Source: Pseudomonadota bacterium (GTDB lineage Bacteria; Pseudomonadota; Alphaproteobacteria; UBA828). Taken from it: 52,019 nt of DNA. Positions 17,219 to 26,548 of the stretch are shown here, piece after piece. The notes below the pieces were generated by a model. The model saw nothing but the letters and a program-made list of their open reading frames with translations, did not search any database and was not told the DNA's origin. Location of the stretch: NCBI GenBank assembly GCA_027624955.1, contig JAQBTG010000028.1:1-52019 (forward strand), in the 5' to 3' direction. A program made the position numbers and the translations under genes. Position 1 is the stretch's first letter, and every line of letters begins with the position of its first letter.

Positions 17219-18864
17219 CCGCTAGGGGAAAACAATTGGACGCTATCAGCCTCGGCATCATGTGGGATCGATTGATTTCGATCACCGATGAGATCGTCTC
17301 GACCCTGGTGCGCACATCTTTTTCGACGATTGTGCGCGAGGCCTATGATCTAACCGCTGTGGTGACCGACGCCGAAGGGCATTTGCTCGCGCAAGGGCGC
17401 TGGAGCGCGCCACCCTTCATCGGCACCGCGCCGCTCACCATGGCCCACACCATGGCAAAATTTCCGCCGCACACGCTCAAGCCCGGCGATGTGCTGGCGA
17501 CCAACGATCCCTGGATCGGCACCGGGCATATGTACGATATCACCGTGATGCGTCCGGTGTTCCGCGGCGAAAAGCTGGTCGGTTACACCATGAGCATCAC
17601 CCATCTGCCCGATGTCGGCGGCACCGGCTTCGGTACCATGGCCACGGAAATCTATCATGAAGGACTGCGTCTGCCGCTTTGCAAACTGGTACGCGAGGGC
17701 GAGGTCGATCAGTTCATCCTCGATCTGATCGCCGTCAATGTGCGCGTGCCGGAACAGGTGATCGGCGATGTGATGGCCAATGTCGCCTGCAACGAGGTCG
17801 GCGGCCGGCAACTGCTCGAGTTCATGGAGGAGTACGACCTCGATGATCTCAGCGAATTGTCCGGCGCCATCCGCGACCAGTCGGAGCGTATGACGCGCGC
17901 GGCGATATTGAACATCCGCGACGGTACCTATCGCAACAGCATCCGTATCGAGGGCATCGACGAGGCCATCATCCTGGCCTGCCGTGTCGATGTCGAAGGC
18001 GACAGCGTGCGCATCGATATGGATGGCACCGATGCGGCCGTGCAACGCGGTATCAACGTGCCCTATTGCTACACCAACGCCATGTCGCTTTATTCCATGA
18101 AATGCCTGACCGTGCCGTCGCTGCCCAACAATGAAGGCTCGACCAAACCGATCCATGTCAGCGCACCCAAGGGCTGCATCCTTAATGCTCAGCCGCCGTC
18201 GCCAACTGGTGGGCGCCATATCATCGGCCATTTTGTGTCGCCGCTGATCTTTGGTGCTTTGGCCGAGGCCGCGCCGCAAGACGTGCAGGCCGATACCGGC
18301 ATGATTGATCTGATGAATTTCGTCGGCACCCATAAAGACGGGCGCGGCGTCTCCACCATCTATTTTGCCGCCGGCGGTTTTGGCGCGCTCGATGGCCATG
18401 ACGGCCCGGCGACAGTGCCTGGTCCGTCTAACATGGCGGTGGTGCCGACCGAAGTCTGGGAAGGGGTCACCAGCACGCTGGTTGAGCGGCGCGCCCTGCT
18501 GCCGGATTCAGGCGGTGCCGGCGCGGCGCGCGGCGGCCTCGGCCAGGAGATCATCATTCGCAATGACAGTGGCCACCCGATGACGGTTTTCTCGATGGCC
18601 AACCGCAGTGAGTTTCCGCCGATGGGCCTGTTGGGCGGTGGCAACGGTCCGTTGCGCGAGCATCTAGTCAATGGCAAGACGGTCCACCCCAAGGGCCAAC
18701 AGGTGCTGGCGCCCGGCGACCGCGTGGCATTGCGCCAACCGGGCGGCGGCGGCTTCGGCCCGGCAAAGGATAGGCCGCGCGACAAAATTCTCGCCGATAT
18801 CCGCAATGGCTATGTCACCCGCGAAGGGGCAAAGCGCGATTACGGCTTCGAAGAGAAGGAATAA
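17215..18864 (+). CDS. hyuB: Hydantoinase/oxoprolinase B subunit, copy 1
   Basis: A 549-residue Hydantoinase_B subunit, full length for the family (HyuB/N-methylhydantoinase alpha type). Recognisable pieces are TSFSTIVREAYDLTA near the N-terminus, NDPWIGTGHMYDITV, the C-terminal GGAGAARGGLGQE and PGGGGFGPAKDR, and a tail ending in KRDYGFEE. It couples with HyuA to form the ATP-dependent ring-opening amidohydrolase. Only 7 bases separate it from the amidohydrolase gene. It is one of two B subunits in the same operon. Confidence 0.9.
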   Translation: MTARGKQLDAISLGIMWDRLISITDEIVSTLVRTSFSTIVREAYDLTAVVTDAEGHLLAQGRWSAPPFIGTAPLTMAHTMAKFPPHTLKPGDVLATNDPWIGTGHMYDITVMRPVFRGEKLVGYTMSITHLPDVGGTGFGTMATEIYHEGLRLPLCKLVREGEVDQFILDLIAVNVRVPEQVIGDVMANVACNEVGGRQLLEFMEEYDLDDLSELSGAIRDQSERMTRAAILNIRDGTYRNSIRIEGIDEAIILACRVDVEGDSVRIDMDGTDAAVQRGINVPYCYTNAMSLYSMKCLTVPSLPNNEGSTKPIHVSAPKGCILNAQPPSPTGGRHIIGHFVSPLIFGALAEAAPQDVQADTGMIDLMNFVGTHKDGRGVSTIYFAAGGFGALDGHDGPATVPGPSNMAVVPTEVWEGVTSTLVERRALLPDSGGAGAARGGLGQEIIIRNDSGHPMTVFSMANRSEFPPMGLLGGGNGPLREHLVNGKTVHPKGQQVLAPGDRVALRQPGGGGFGPAKDRPRDKILADIRNGYVTREGAKRDYGFEEKE

Positions 18865-18871
18865 ATCGAAG

Positions 18872-20101
18872 ATGGGCGGAATTCTCTTCAACAATTGCCG
18901 CATCTTCGATGGCGCCGCGATGGTGCCCGGCGAGAGTATGGCGGTGCTGGTCGAAGACGGCCGCATCAAGGAAATATCTGATCAGCCGATTTCGCTATCG
19001 GACGCCCGGCTGATTGAGGCCGAGGGACGGACGCTGATGCCGGGCCTGATTGATGCGCATTACCATGCGTTGCTGGCAGATTTGAACGTCGCCAATCTCG
19101 ATATCATGCCGCCGTCGCTGCTGCATCAGCACGCCAATGTGAATTTGAAGGCGACGCTCGACAGAGGCTACACCAGCGTGCGCGATGCCGGCGGCGCCGA
19201 TATTGGCCTGGTGCGGGCAGTGGAAGATGGTTTGATTCCCGGGCCACGCATTTTTCACGCCGGCAAGGCATTGAGCCAAACCGGCGGTCACGGCGATATG
19301 CGCCCCAACACACATTTCGAGCCCTGCGCCTGCGCCGCCTATCACGGCCCGATCTGCGCTGTTGCCGATGGCGTGGACGAAGTCCGGAAGGCGGCGCGCG
19401 AAGAACTGCGCAAGGGCGCAACGCAAATAAAGCTGATGCTGTCGGGCGGGGTGCTTTCCCCGTCAGACCCGGTGTGGATGGATCAATATTCGGAAGCCGA
19501 GATCCGCGCCGCAGTAGAGGAGGCGGCGACGCGACGCACCTATGTCATGGCCCACGCCCACACGGCAAGCGCGGCGCGGCGCTGCGTCGACTACGGCGTG
19601 CGCTCGATCGAACATGGCAGCTTGATTGATCGCGAGACGGCGGAATATGTCGCTGCCAGCGACGCCTATGTGGTGCCGACACTCTCAACCATTCACATGA
19701 TGAAGGCGCGCGGCCCGAGCCTCGGCTTGCCCGCCATCTTCGCCGACAAACTCGGCACCCTGTTCGAAGACGCCCAACGCGCCGTCGCCCATTGTCAGGC
19801 CGCCGGCGTCAAGCTCGGCCTCGGCAGCGATTTAATCGGGCCGCTCCATGAATTTCAGGCAATGGAACTAGTGCTCCGTGCCGAAGTCACGTCAACAGCC
19901 GAGGCACTCACTGCCGCCACCCGAACCAATGCAGCACTGCTCAATAGGGCAGGGCAGTTGGGCACCGTCGCAACCGGCGCCATCGCCGATCTGCTGCTGG
20001 TGGACGGCGACCCCCTCGCCAATATCGATCTCCTGCAGCATCAGGGGGCGCATCTGTCCGTTATCATGAAGGCCGGCACCCTGCATAAATGCACGCTGTG
20101 A
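18872..20101 (+). CDS. Metal-dependent amidohydrolase (imidazolonepropionase/prolidase-like)
   Basis: A 409-residue amidohydrolase-superfamily enzyme. Metal and catalytic residues are visible: H63 and H65 (DAHYHAL), Lys187 (TQIKLMLSGG, probable carboxylated bridging lysine), H228/H230 (MAHAH), H248 (SIEHGS) and D320 (GLGSDLIG). The C-terminal small beta domain (GAIADLLLVDGDP) is present. The group includes imidazolone-propionase-like and aryl/prolyl-dipeptidase-like enzymes that hydrolyse cyclic or N-acyl amides. The ATG at 18872 follows a GAAG-like site; the open frame continues upstream only inside HyuB. It sits at the centre of the mirrored Hyu arrangement, overlapping the next HyuB. Confidence 0.87.
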   Translation: MGGILFNNCRIFDGAAMVPGESMAVLVEDGRIKEISDQPISLSDARLIEAEGRTLMPGLIDAHYHALLADLNVANLDIMPPSLLHQHANVNLKATLDRGYTSVRDAGGADIGLVRAVEDGLIPGPRIFHAGKALSQTGGHGDMRPNTHFEPCACAAYHGPICAVADGVDEVRKAAREELRKGATQIKLMLSGGVLSPSDPVWMDQYSEAEIRAAVEEAATRRTYVMAHAHTASAARRCVDYGVRSIEHGSLIDRETAEYVAASDAYVVPTLSTIHMMKARGPSLGLPAIFADKLGTLFEDAQRAVAHCQAAGVKLGLGSDLIGPLHEFQAMELVLRAEVTSTAEALTAATRTNAALLNRAGQLGTVATGAIADLLLVDGDPLANIDLLQHQGAHLSVIMKAGTLHKCTL

Positions 20102-21831
20102 GCATCGACCCGGTTACGCTCGCCGTTTTGCAGGGCCGCTTCGAGCAGGTGGTTGATGAGATGGACGCGACGCTGTTCCGCAGCGCTTTCAATCCGATCA
20201 TTGCCGAGGCGCATGACGCCTCGCACGGCATTTACCACCGCAATAGCGGCGCGACCCTGGCGCAAGGCAAGTCAGGCCTGCCGATCTTCGTCGGCGCCAT
20301 GTCGTTCGCGGTGAAAATGGTGATCGACAAAGTGGCGCGCGGGGCGAGCCTCGGCGACGGCGATGTTTTTATTTTCAACGACCCCTATGAGGGCGGCACG
20401 CATCTTTCCGATTTCAAGCTGGTGCGGCCGATCTTCCGTGGCGGTGAACTTTATTGTTACATGGCATCGGTCGGCCATTGGCACGATGTCGGCGGCAATG
20501 TGCCGGGGAACTATAATCCCGCCGCCGTCGAGAGCTTCCAGGAAGGCATGCTGATCCCACCGGTCAAACTGATCGAAGGCGGCGCGCTGAATGAGGATAT
20601 CGTCGATATCCTCAAAGCAAATTCACGCCAGCCGGTCAGCCTTTACGGCGATTTGAACGGCCAGATAAATGCCCTCGATCTCGGCGTCGGGCGGTTCTGC
20701 GAATTGCTCGACGAATATGGCGATGCGCTGGTGGAGGAGGCATTTACCGAATTGCGCGCGCGCGCCGCACGCCTGATGCGGGCGCATATCACCGCGCTGC
20801 CGGACGGCGTTTATTCCTGCGACGATTGGCTCGACAATGACGGCATCGTTGATGAACCGTTGCCCATCGCGCTCGATATGAAAATCCAAGGCGACTGCAT
20901 GACGCTGGATTTTGCCCGCTCCGCGCCAGCCTGCGCCGGCCCCGTCAACATCTCGCGCGCGACCGCCATCGCCGCCTGCTATGTGGCGCTCAAACATATC
21001 TTCCGCGATGTGCCGGCCAATGCCGGCGTGCTCGAGCCGATCGAATTCGTCATCCCCGATGGCTCGATCCTGCATGCCACGGCGCCGCGGCCAGTCGGCG
21101 GGTATACTGAAACCATCCTACGTCTGATCGATGTGGTGTTCGGCGCCTTGGCCGAAGCCGCGCCAGAGCGCTCCAACGGCTGCGCCTATGGCACCATCAA
21201 CGCGCTCTCGCTCACCGGGCATCGCGAAGATGGCCGGCGCTGGGTGATGTTCTCGTTTTTCGGCGGCGGCCATGGCGGCCACCCTGAAGGCGACGGCCTC
21301 AGTCACGGCAATGCACCGATCTCGACTGCCACCATTCCGCCAGTCGAAATTCTAGAGGCCGCCTATCCCGTGATGTTCAGCCAATGGGCGCTGCGGGTCG
21401 ATAGCGGCGGGCCAGGCCGGCATCGCGGCGGCCTTGGCGGTGTCTATGAGATTGAACTATTGGAGCGCTCGGCGGACGTGTTTTTGTTTGGCGAGCGCGG
21501 GCGCTATCCCCCGCAAGGCGTGGTCGGCGGCGGTCCCGGTGCCTGCAATATATTTGAATATGACAGTGACGGTGGCAGACGCACGCCGCCGCTGGTTTCC
21601 AAAATGACCGGGCTGAAGATCACCCGTGGCCAGCGCTTGCGCCTCGAAAGTCCAGGTGGCGGCGGCTATGGCAACGCCTTCGAACGCACACCTGACGCGG
21701 TCGCGGAAGACGTGCGCCTCGGCTATGTCAGCCGCGATGCTGCGGCCCGCGACTACGGTGTGGCGCTCGATGAACAGGGGCAGGTAGACGCGGCGGCAAC
21801 GCAAGCCTACCGAACGGCGGCACGAACATGA
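20089..21831 (+). CDS. hyuB: Hydantoinase/oxoprolinase B subunit, copy 2
   Basis: A 580-residue Hydantoinase_B subunit, clearly related to but diverged from copy 1. It has FNPIIAEAHDASHGIY (in the place of copy 1's FSTIVREAYDLTA), NDPYEGGTHLSDFKLVRP, GGPGRHRGGLGGV and SPGGGGYGNAFERTP, and a longer acidic/Ala-rich tail. The ATG overlaps the amidohydrolase end by 13 bases; GTG 20098 is an alternative start. It is coupled by four bases to HyuA copy 2. In this pair B precedes A, the reverse of the first pair. Confidence 0.9.
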   Translation: MHAVSIDPVTLAVLQGRFEQVVDEMDATLFRSAFNPIIAEAHDASHGIYHRNSGATLAQGKSGLPIFVGAMSFAVKMVIDKVARGASLGDGDVFIFNDPYEGGTHLSDFKLVRPIFRGGELYCYMASVGHWHDVGGNVPGNYNPAAVESFQEGMLIPPVKLIEGGALNEDIVDILKANSRQPVSLYGDLNGQINALDLGVGRFCELLDEYGDALVEEAFTELRARAARLMRAHITALPDGVYSCDDWLDNDGIVDEPLPIALDMKIQGDCMTLDFARSAPACAGPVNISRATAIAACYVALKHIFRDVPANAGVLEPIEFVIPDGSILHATAPRPVGGYTETILRLIDVVFGALAEAAPERSNGCAYGTINALSLTGHREDGRRWVMFSFFGGGHGGHPEGDGLSHGNAPISTATIPPVEILEAAYPVMFSQWALRVDSGGPGRHRGGLGGVYEIELLERSADVFLFGERGRYPPQGVVGGGPGACNIFEYDSDGGRRTPPLVSKMTGLKITRGQRLRLESPGGGGYGNAFERTPDAVAEDVRLGYVSRDAAARDYGVALDEQGQVDAAATQAYRTAART

Positions 21832-23858
21832 GCGCCGGCGTTATCGTTGGTGTTGATGTCGGCGGCACCTTCACTGATGTGTTCGCCATTGACCGCGCGA
21901 GCGGCCGCGCCACCATCGTCAAAGTACCTACGACACCCGACAACCAGGCGGATGGCTTCGCGCGTGGCGTCAGCCAAGCTGCAGGCGCAGTGGCGGGTAT
22001 AGAGACCATCGTGCATGGCACCACGGTCGGCACCAACGCGCTCCTCCAACGGCGCGGCGGGCGCACCGGCATGATCGTCACCACGGGATTTCGCGACGTG
22101 CTTGAAATGCGGCGTCGCGACCGACCGGAAACTTGGGGCCTGTGGGGCAGCTATGCGCCGGTAGTGCCACGCGATTTCAGCCTCGAAGTCGCAGAGCGCA
22201 CCCTGGCAGACGGCACCGTGCGCCAAGTGGTTGATGGCGCGGAAGTGCGTGCGGCGGCGGCGCAATTGGCGGCGCAGGGCGCCGAGGCGCTGGTGATCTT
22301 TTTCGTTAACTCCTACGCCAACAACGCCAATGAACGGGCCGCGTTGGCAGCGGCGCGCGATGTTTGGCCGAATGACTTCGTCATGGCGTCGAGCGAAATT
22401 CTACCTGAAATCCGCGAGTTCGAGCGCGCCTCGACGGCTGCCCTTAACGCTTACCTGCAACCGGTCTTGGGCCATTATCTCGAGCGCCTGGAAGCGGCTT
22501 TGGCGGCGGACGGGTTTGGCGGTGAAGTGTTTATCCACCAATCCAATGGCGGCATTATGCATGTGGCAACGGCGCGCCGGTTGCCGATTCGTACCGCGCT
22601 GTCGGGGCCGGCAGCGGGTGTCGTCGCCGGCGGCCATATCGCCCGCGCCGCCGGTTTTGATAACGTCATCACTTGCGACATGGGCGGCACCAGTTTTGAT
22701 GTCTCGGTCGTCACCAACGGCGTGCACGCCACCAGTCCGCAAACATCGATTGATTTTGGCCTGGTCATCCGCACCCCGATGGTCGAGATCACCACCATCG
22801 GCGCCGGCGGCGGCTCGATCGCCTGGGTCGATGGCGGCGGGCTGTTGCGGGTCGGGCCTGAATCGGCTGGGTCGGACCCCGGGCCGGTGTGTTATGGCTT
22901 GGGCAATTCACGCCCAACCGTGACGGATGCCAATGTGGTGCTCGGCCGCATCAATGCCGAGCGCCCGATCGGCGATAAACTCCAGCGCCTCGACAAGGCG
23001 GCGGCAGCGGCGGCGATCCATGCCCATGTCGGGGTGCCACTCGGGCTCGATGTGACAGCCGCTGCCGCCGCCATCATCCGGGTTGCCAACGGCCTCATGG
23101 CCGGCGCTATCCGCCTCGTCTCCATCGAGCGCGGGCATGATCCGCGCAAATTCGTTGCCATGATGTTCGGCGGCGGCGGCGCGCTCCATGCCGGCGCGTT
23201 GCTGCACGAGGTCGGCCTCGCCGAGGCGTTGGTGCCGCGCTATCCCGGCGTGATCAGCGCGCTTGGCTGCGCCATCGCGGATATGCGCCACGATGCGGTG
23301 GTGACGGTCAACTGGCTGTTGCCAGAACTCGACCTGACGGACATGAAGGCGCGCATGGCGGCGATGGCACGCGAGGGTGGTGATCTTGTCGGCGCGGGCG
23401 CGAGTTATTCATACGCCGCTGATATGTCGTATCAAGGTCAGAGCCATACGGTCGATGTAAAACTGACCGATGGCCCCGATAGCGATGCGGCGGCTCTCCG
23501 CAGCGCTTTTGAGGCGCGCTACCGTGAGGTCTATGGCCGCCTGCTCGACGGCATTCCCATCCGCCTGCTGAATTTGCGCCTGACCGCGTTGGTGCCGCGC
23601 GAAGGGTTCGACCTTGCGGTGCTCGCCCCGCCGGCTGATGCCAGCCTGGAAAACGCGCGCGCCGGCAGCCGTCCGGTATGGTCCGACGGAGAGTGGCGCG
23701 ATACCGCGATCTATGATCGCCTTGCGCTCCCGGCCGGTGCTATCGTGCCGGGGCCGGCCATCCTAGAACAGCCGGACGCAACGATCTTCATTGATCCCGG
23801 TCTGATTGGCGAAGTCGACAGTTTTGGAAATCTCGTTATGGCGCGAAGCAATGACTAA
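21828..23858 (+). CDS. hyuA: Hydantoinase/oxoprolinase A subunit, copy 2
   Basis: A 676-residue HyuA subunit with both phosphate motifs (DVGGTFTDVFAID near 8-20 and CDMGGTSFDVSVV), GAGGGSIAWVDGGG and FGGGGALHAGALLHEVG. Compared with copy 1 the text differs throughout, so the pairs probably have different substrates or act on successive bonds. It begins inside the end of HyuB copy 2 and its last 8 bases overlap the HpaB-type monooxygenase, which ties the ring-opening and oxygenation genes into one transcript. Confidence 0.9.
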   Translation: MSAGVIVGVDVGGTFTDVFAIDRASGRATIVKVPTTPDNQADGFARGVSQAAGAVAGIETIVHGTTVGTNALLQRRGGRTGMIVTTGFRDVLEMRRRDRPETWGLWGSYAPVVPRDFSLEVAERTLADGTVRQVVDGAEVRAAAAQLAAQGAEALVIFFVNSYANNANERAALAAARDVWPNDFVMASSEILPEIREFERASTAALNAYLQPVLGHYLERLEAALAADGFGGEVFIHQSNGGIMHVATARRLPIRTALSGPAAGVVAGGHIARAAGFDNVITCDMGGTSFDVSVVTNGVHATSPQTSIDFGLVIRTPMVEITTIGAGGGSIAWVDGGGLLRVGPESAGSDPGPVCYGLGNSRPTVTDANVVLGRINAERPIGDKLQRLDKAAAAAAIHAHVGVPLGLDVTAAAAAIIRVANGLMAGAIRLVSIERGHDPRKFVAMMFGGGGALHAGALLHEVGLAEALVPRYPGVISALGCAIADMRHDAVVTVNWLLPELDLTDMKARMAAMAREGGDLVGAGASYSYAADMSYQGQSHTVDVKLTDGPDSDAAALRSAFEARYREVYGRLLDGIPIRLLNLRLTALVPREGFDLAVLAPPADASLENARAGSRPVWSDGEWRDTAIYDRLALPAGAIVPGPAILEQPDATIFIDPGLIGEVDSFGNLVMARSND

Positions 23859-25329
23859 AACCGGTGAGATGCATCTAAACGCTTTGCGCGATGGGCGCGA
23901 GGTGTTTTTAAAAGGCGAGCGGGTTGAGGACGTCACGAGCCACCCGGCGTACCGCAATTCAGTGGCGACCTCGGCTCGGCTCTATGATTTTCAGGCGGCA
24001 CCGGAGAATGTCGAGGCCTTGACCTTCGTGTCACCCGATAGCGGTGGGCAGGTCAATCGCTGCTGGCAGCTCGCGGAAAACTACGAAGAGCTGGTGGCGC
24101 GTCGCCGCGCCCTGGAAAGATGGGCCGAATGTCATTTCGGCTTTTTCGGGCGTTCGCCGGACCATGTCGCTTCGGGCCTCGCTGGGATGATCATGGGCGG
24201 TACAGCCTTCGACGAATGGAACCCGGCGCGCGCCGGCGCGCTGCGCGATTATTTCCGCTACGCGCGCGATAACGATCTGTACTTAAGCTATGTCATCATA
24301 AATCCCCAGGCTGACCGCTCAAAGAGCGCTGGCGATCAGGACGATCCGTTCCTCACCGCCCGGCTGGTCGACGAGGATGCCGAGGGCATCACCGTTCGCG
24401 GCGCCAAGATGCTGGGTACCAGCTGCATCATGTCGAACGAAGTCTGGGTGACCACGATCCAACCCTTGAAGGAAGGTGAAGAGCCTTACGCGCTTTCCTT
24501 CGCCATCCCGATGAACCAAAAGGGTTTAAAGATCCTGTCGCGCAAGTCTTACGAAGAAGCGGCAGTCTCGGAGTTCGACAATCCGCTTTCCTACCGTTTT
24601 GATGAGAATGACGCGGTGCTCTATTTCGATGATGTCAAAGTGCCGTGGGAGCGAGTGTTTATCGCCGGTGACGTGACCATGTGCAGCCAGCAATTCCACG
24701 TCACGCCGTCGCATGTGCACCAAAACTACCAATGCCAAATTCGCCTCAATGTGAAGATGCGCTTCTTGCTTGGCTTGGCCCATAAGGTCGCTGAGGCCAA
24801 CGGCATCATCGGCCTGCCGTCGGTGCGCGAGATGTTGGGTCAATTGGCGGCGGACGCGGCCCTGGTCGATGCCATGTTGAACGCGATGGAAGTGAAGGGA
24901 CAACAATGGGGGCGCTATTTCGTCGTTGATCGCCACACCCTCTACGCTGCCCAGGTGCAAACCCAACAGCTTTATCCGCGCGTAATCGCCACGCTTCGGG
25001 AATTGGCTGGTGGTGGGATGATCATGCTGCCGTCTGCGGCGGCGGATTTCGCTAACCCGGAAATCGCCAAATATATTCAGCGCACTCAGGGGTCACCGGT
25101 GTTTGAACCGGAGGAGCGGGTAAAATTTTTCAAACTGGCATGGGATGCAGTGGGCAGCGAATTCGCCTCGCGCCATGTGCAATATGAGATGTTCTATGCT
25201 GGCGCCAGCTTCGTCACCAAGGGACATTCCTATCGCACCTATGATTGGGACAGCGCGGCCGAGCTCATGGGCCGCATGATGAATAGTTACAGCCTGCAAG
25301 ACTCGCTCGACAAATCGAGCGAAAAATAG
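23851..25329 (+). CDS. 4-hydroxyphenylacetate 3-monooxygenase-type flavin oxygenase
   Basis: A 492-residue HpaB/PvcC-family oxygenase, which uses reduced FAD to hydroxylate an aromatic or heteroaromatic ring. The start ALRDGREVFLKGERV, the flavin region RGAKMLGTSCIMSNEVWV, YFDDVKVPWERVFI and the end FYAGASFVTKGHSYRTYDWD are typical. The ATG at 23851 lies in the last codons of HyuA; TTG 23806 is rejected because it is inside that gene. No flavin reductase (HpaC type) is encoded anywhere in the window, so a reductase must come from elsewhere. Co-transcription with ring-opening hydrolases suggests an N-heterocycle as substrate, and not 4-hydroxyphenylacetate. Confidence 0.9.
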   Translation: MTKTGEMHLNALRDGREVFLKGERVEDVTSHPAYRNSVATSARLYDFQAAPENVEALTFVSPDSGGQVNRCWQLAENYEELVARRRALERWAECHFGFFGRSPDHVASGLAGMIMGGTAFDEWNPARAGALRDYFRYARDNDLYLSYVIINPQADRSKSAGDQDDPFLTARLVDEDAEGITVRGAKMLGTSCIMSNEVWVTTIQPLKEGEEPYALSFAIPMNQKGLKILSRKSYEEAAVSEFDNPLSYRFDENDAVLYFDDVKVPWERVFIAGDVTMCSQQFHVTPSHVHQNYQCQIRLNVKMRFLLGLAHKVAEANGIIGLPSVREMLGQLAADAALVDAMLNAMEVKGQQWGRYFVVDRHTLYAAQVQTQQLYPRVIATLRELAGGGMIMLPSAAADFANPEIAKYIQRTQGSPVFEPEERVKFFKLAWDAVGSEFASRHVQYEMFYAGASFVTKGHSYRTYDWDSAAELMGRMMNSYSLQDSLDKSSEK

Positions 25330-25343
25330 GGAGACAAAACGCA

Positions 25344-25724
25344 ATGGCTATCGATAAACAGCACCTTGAATTCCATGCCCTCGATATGGAGGCAGGATGG
25401 GAGACGCCGCCTGGTTATCCGCTCGGCATCGAGCAGAAAATTTTGGCCGGCAATCTCGACGAAGACAAGAAAACCGGCGGGCGGACGCGGCTGCTGCGCA
25501 TCAAGCCCGGTGTCTACACCACAGCGCCCTTCCGTCATGATTATTGGGAAGAGGTCTATCTGCTGTCGGGCGATTTAACCGTCGGTAATGACGCCGCCGG
25601 AGAGGGCGGTGAGAACTTCAAGCCACCGACCTATGCTTGCCGACCGCCCGAGACCGACCATGGGCCGTTTAAATCAGAAGGCGGCTGCGTGATGTTCGAA
25701 ATTCACTATTACGATCCAGCCTGA
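25344..25724 (+). CDS. Cupin-domain protein
   Basis: A 126-residue single cupin of the small metal-binding type. The conserved barrel is visible as FRHDYWEEVYLLSGDLTV at about 63-80 (His and two Glu of motif 1) and PPETDHGPFKSEGGCVMFEI (motif 2 His). It begins 14 bases after the monooxygenase with a GGGAGA site. It could be an isomerase, a small dioxygenase or a metal-dependent hydrolase acting on the oxygenase product. Function is not recognised beyond the fold. Confidence 0.8.
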   Translation: MAIDKQHLEFHALDMEAGWETPPGYPLGIEQKILAGNLDEDKKTGGRTRLLRIKPGVYTTAPFRHDYWEEVYLLSGDLTVGNDAAGEGGENFKPPTYACRPPETDHGPFKSEGGCVMFEIHYYDPA

Positions 25725-25852
25725 CGCTCGAACATCGGTTGGCCGATGACCTCCTGCCCCTATTCAAAGCACGCTTCTTAAGTCGCGGTATCTACGACAC
25801 ACTTTCACAGGCTAGAATTGCCAGGTCTTCAATCAGGCTACAGGAGCACCCG

Positions 25853-26488
25853 ATGACCGAATATGCAGTCGACCCGGCGCGAATGGCGCTCATCAATGTG
25901 GATATGCAGGTTGCATTTATCGAAGGCACGCCGCTCTCGGCCCCCGATGGCCTCGCCCTGTTGCCGGTCGTGAATCGTTTGGCAGAAGCCTGCCGCCAGG
26001 CCGGCATCATGGTCATCCATACCCGCCACGTGACCAGGCCAGATGGCAGCAATCTCGGAACCATGGGTGAGCTGGTCGATGCGGTGCGCGAGGGCTATAT
26101 TATGAATGGCTCCGAGACTGCTAAGCTGCATCCCGGGCTCGAGGTCAGGGCCGGCGACATCGTTCTCGAAAAACCGCGTTACGGCGCCTTCAGCGGCACC
26201 GACCTCGACAATGTGCTGCGCGCCAACGGCGTCGACACCATCATCGTCAGCGGCATTTGCACAAATATCTGCTGCGAGACGACGACGCGCGAAGCCGGCA
26301 TGCGCGACTATCACGTCTTCTTCATGGAGGACGGTACGGAGACGTTCCCAGCCGGCGGCCTGACCGTGGAAGAAATCAAGCGCGCCGTGCACACCACCCT
26401 CGGGCTCGCCTTCGCCAATGTCGTCCCTGTTGACGACATGATTTCCCGTATCGAACGCGCCAGCGGTAAGGCGGTGGCAGCCGAATAG
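25853..26488 (+). CDS. Isochorismatase-family cysteine hydrolase
   Basis: A 211-residue hydrolase with the Asp-Lys-Cys triad D17 (INVDMQVAF), K107 (LEKPRYGAFSGT) and C140 (CTNICCETTTREA). The family includes N-carbamoylsarcosine amidase and ureidoacrylate hydrolase RutB, which remove carbamoyl nitrogen after ring opening of hydantoins or uracil. The ATG at 25853 follows AGGAG by 6 bases, so the longer frame from 25739 is rejected. It is the last gene of the plus-strand run, 128 bases after the cupin. A nitrogen-release step after HyuA/HyuB fits well but is inferred. Confidence 0.9.
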   Translation: MTEYAVDPARMALINVDMQVAFIEGTPLSAPDGLALLPVVNRLAEACRQAGIMVIHTRHVTRPDGSNLGTMGELVDAVREGYIMNGSETAKLHPGLEVRAGDIVLEKPRYGAFSGTDLDNVLRANGVDTIIVSGICTNICCETTTREAGMRDYHVFFMEDGTETFPAGGLTVEEIKRAVHTTLGLAFANVVPVDDMISRIERASGKAVAAE

Positions 26489-26548
26489 GACAAATTCCGA
26501 GCGGGTAGAATCACCTGTGACGACGCATTTGCTTGAATTAAAAGTGCT

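Noticed and set aside
17350-18399. 349-codon frame opposite HyuB copy 1
   Set aside because: Antisense shadow; the HyuB text on the other strand is unambiguous.
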